A stretch of DNA of 5,426 nucleotides, from contig DLGO01000098.1 in the NCBI GenBank assembly GCA_002482725.1, positions 1 to 5,426 on the forward strand. Reading direction: 5' to 3'. The position numbers and the translations under genes were made by a program. Source of the DNA: Bacteroidetes bacterium UBA7692 (GTDB lineage: Bacteria > Bacteroidota > Bacteroidia > Chitinophagales > LD1). Shown here one piece after another: positions 4,585 to 5,426 of this stretch. The notes below the pieces were generated by a model. It ran no database searches. It saw only the letters and a program-made list of their open reading frames with translations, and had not been told where the DNA came from. Every line of letters begins with the position of its first letter. Position 1 is the stretch's first letter.

Positions 4585-5426
4585 ATGAAAAAATTCATCT
4601 CCACGCTCCAAAATATTTGGAGCATCGAAGAGCTCAGGCAAAGAATACTACTTACGCTTGGGCTTATTCTAATTTATAGAGTAGGTACTTACATACCACT
4701 TCCGGGTATCAACCCTGCATCCCTGGCTCAAATGAGCAGCAAAGGAACAGGCGGCATACTAGGACTGGTAAACCTGTTTGCAGGTGGCGCTTTTGCCCGT
4801 GCATCGGTGTTTGCGCTAGGCATCATGCCTTATATCTCTGCATCTATCGCTATCCAGTTGTTGACTATAGTAGTTCCTTATTTCCAGAAGCTACAGAAAG
4901 ATGGTGAAAGCGGACGTAAACTGATAAACCAGTACACACGTATCCTTACAGTAGTAATAACAGCTTTCCAGGCACTTGGGTATGTAATATACCTGAGCAG
5001 CACAGATGCTGACGCTATACTGATCAACAAAACACTATTCACTATCTCTACAGTTATCGTGCTTACTACAGGAACCCTGTTTGTAATGTGGATGGGTGAA
5101 AGGATCACTGAAAAAGGATTGGGCAACGGTATATCTGTTATCATCATGGTGGGTATCCTTGCACGTCTTCCGGAGGCATTTATCCAGGAGTTCGGCGCAC
5201 GCCTTCAAAGCGGTGGTTTGTTCGTATTCGTATTGGAAATACTATTCCTGCTTATCGTAACAGGAGCATGTATACTATTGGTACAAGGCACACGCCGTAT
5301 ACCGGTTCAGTATGCTAAACGCAACATAGTACAAGGCGGAAAAATGATGCAGGCTGGTGGTGTTCGCCAATACCTTCCATTGAAAATCAATGCTGCAGGT
5401 GTTATGCCTATCATCTTTGCTCAGGC
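4585..5426 (+). CDS. secY: Protein translocase subunit SecY, C-terminus cut by window edge
   Basis: SecY is the pore-forming inner-membrane subunit of the Sec translocon (with SecE and SecG), exporting and inserting proteins through the SecA or ribosome route. The ATG at 4585 opens a frame with no stop to the right edge, giving 280 of an expected 440-450 residues. Visible features are the cytosolic N-terminus and TM1 (about 20-38, ILLTLGLILIYRVGTYIPLP), and the plug/TM2 region (LFAGGAFARASVFALGIMPYISASIAIQLL, 64-93). Next come TM3 (about 115-137), TM4 (about 150-170) and the signature MGERITEKGLGNGISV (170-185). The cytosolic loop RRIPVQYAKR (237-246) and QYLPLKINAAGVMPIIFA (262-279), entering TM7, follow. 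The upstream neighbour rplO is the canonical partner. Roughly seven of ten helices are inside the window. Confidence 0.97.
   Translation, partial: MKKFISTLQNIWSIEELRQRILLTLGLILIYRVGTYIPLPGINPASLAQMSSKGTGGILGLVNLFAGGAFARASVFALGIMPYISASIAIQLLTIVVPYFQKLQKDGESGRKLINQYTRILTVVITAFQALGYVIYLSSTDADAILINKTLFTISTVIVLTTGTLFVMWMGERITEKGLGNGISVIIMVGILARLPEAFIQEFGARLQSGGLFVFVLEILFLLIVTGACILLVQGTRRIPVQYAKRNIVQGGKMMQAGGVRQYLPLKINAAGVMPIIFAQ

Noticed and set aside
3489..5147. Minus-strand ORFs under rpsE, rpmD/rplO, rplO and secY (3489-3722, 3914-4144, 4292-4525, 4407-4625, 4878-5147)
   Set aside because: Each overlaps a certain ribosomal protein gene or secY in antisense, and none has a recognisable motif.
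1..5426. Search for CRISPR repeats, tRNA/rRNA genes, insertion-sequence ends, toxin-antitoxin or defence genes
   Set aside because: No regularly spaced repeats, no cloverleaf-like segment, no transposase or defence-type protein is visible; apart from the edges, the coding space is filled by housekeeping genes.

Overview
This window looks like chromosomal housekeeping DNA from a member of the Bacteroidota, perhaps the Chitinophagales/Sphingobacteriia side (family-level placement is a guess). The evidence is a textbook Bacteroidetes sigma-A promoter (TTTG, 19 bases, TATATTTG) upstream of rpsE, start codons that lack Shine-Dalgarno sequences and are often preceded by A/T-rich DNA, and protein sequences (GlmM, S5, L15, SecY) that read like that phylum. 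Base composition is moderate and Ile ATA codons are frequent.

Layout. Bases 1-674 (minus) hold most of a class I SAM-dependent methyltransferase gene that runs off the left edge. It is divergent from a phosphoglucosamine mutase-type gene (glmM, 749-2140, plus, TTG start). A strong palindromic terminator (2157-2184) separates glmM from the convergent rnhA (RNase HI, minus, GTG start). Upstream of rnhA on the same strand lies a small four-helix membrane protein of unknown function (2678-3091). A 203-base divergent spacer (3092-3294) carries the promoter for a ribosomal protein operon on the plus strand: rpsE (S5), rpmD (L30, 59 aa), rplO (L15) and secY, which is cut by the right edge.

How the genes relate. 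rpsE-rpmD-rplO-secY is the distal half of the classical spc operon and keeps the canonical order, but it starts here behind its own promoter, with rnhA and a membrane-protein gene where rplR would be expected. A terminator-like hairpin followed by eight T residues lies between rplO and secY, which could lower SecY output relative to the ribosomal proteins. The left-hand genes (methyltransferase, glmM, rnhA, membrane protein) share no evident pathway.

I see no mobile element, CRISPR array, tRNA, rRNA or phage gene, and no convincing new multi-gene system. The most interesting signals are the split of the spc operon at rpsE, the rplO-secY hairpin, the small hairpins in the rpsE leader and the rpmD-rplO gap, and two genes whose non-ATG starts are forced by nearby in-frame stops.
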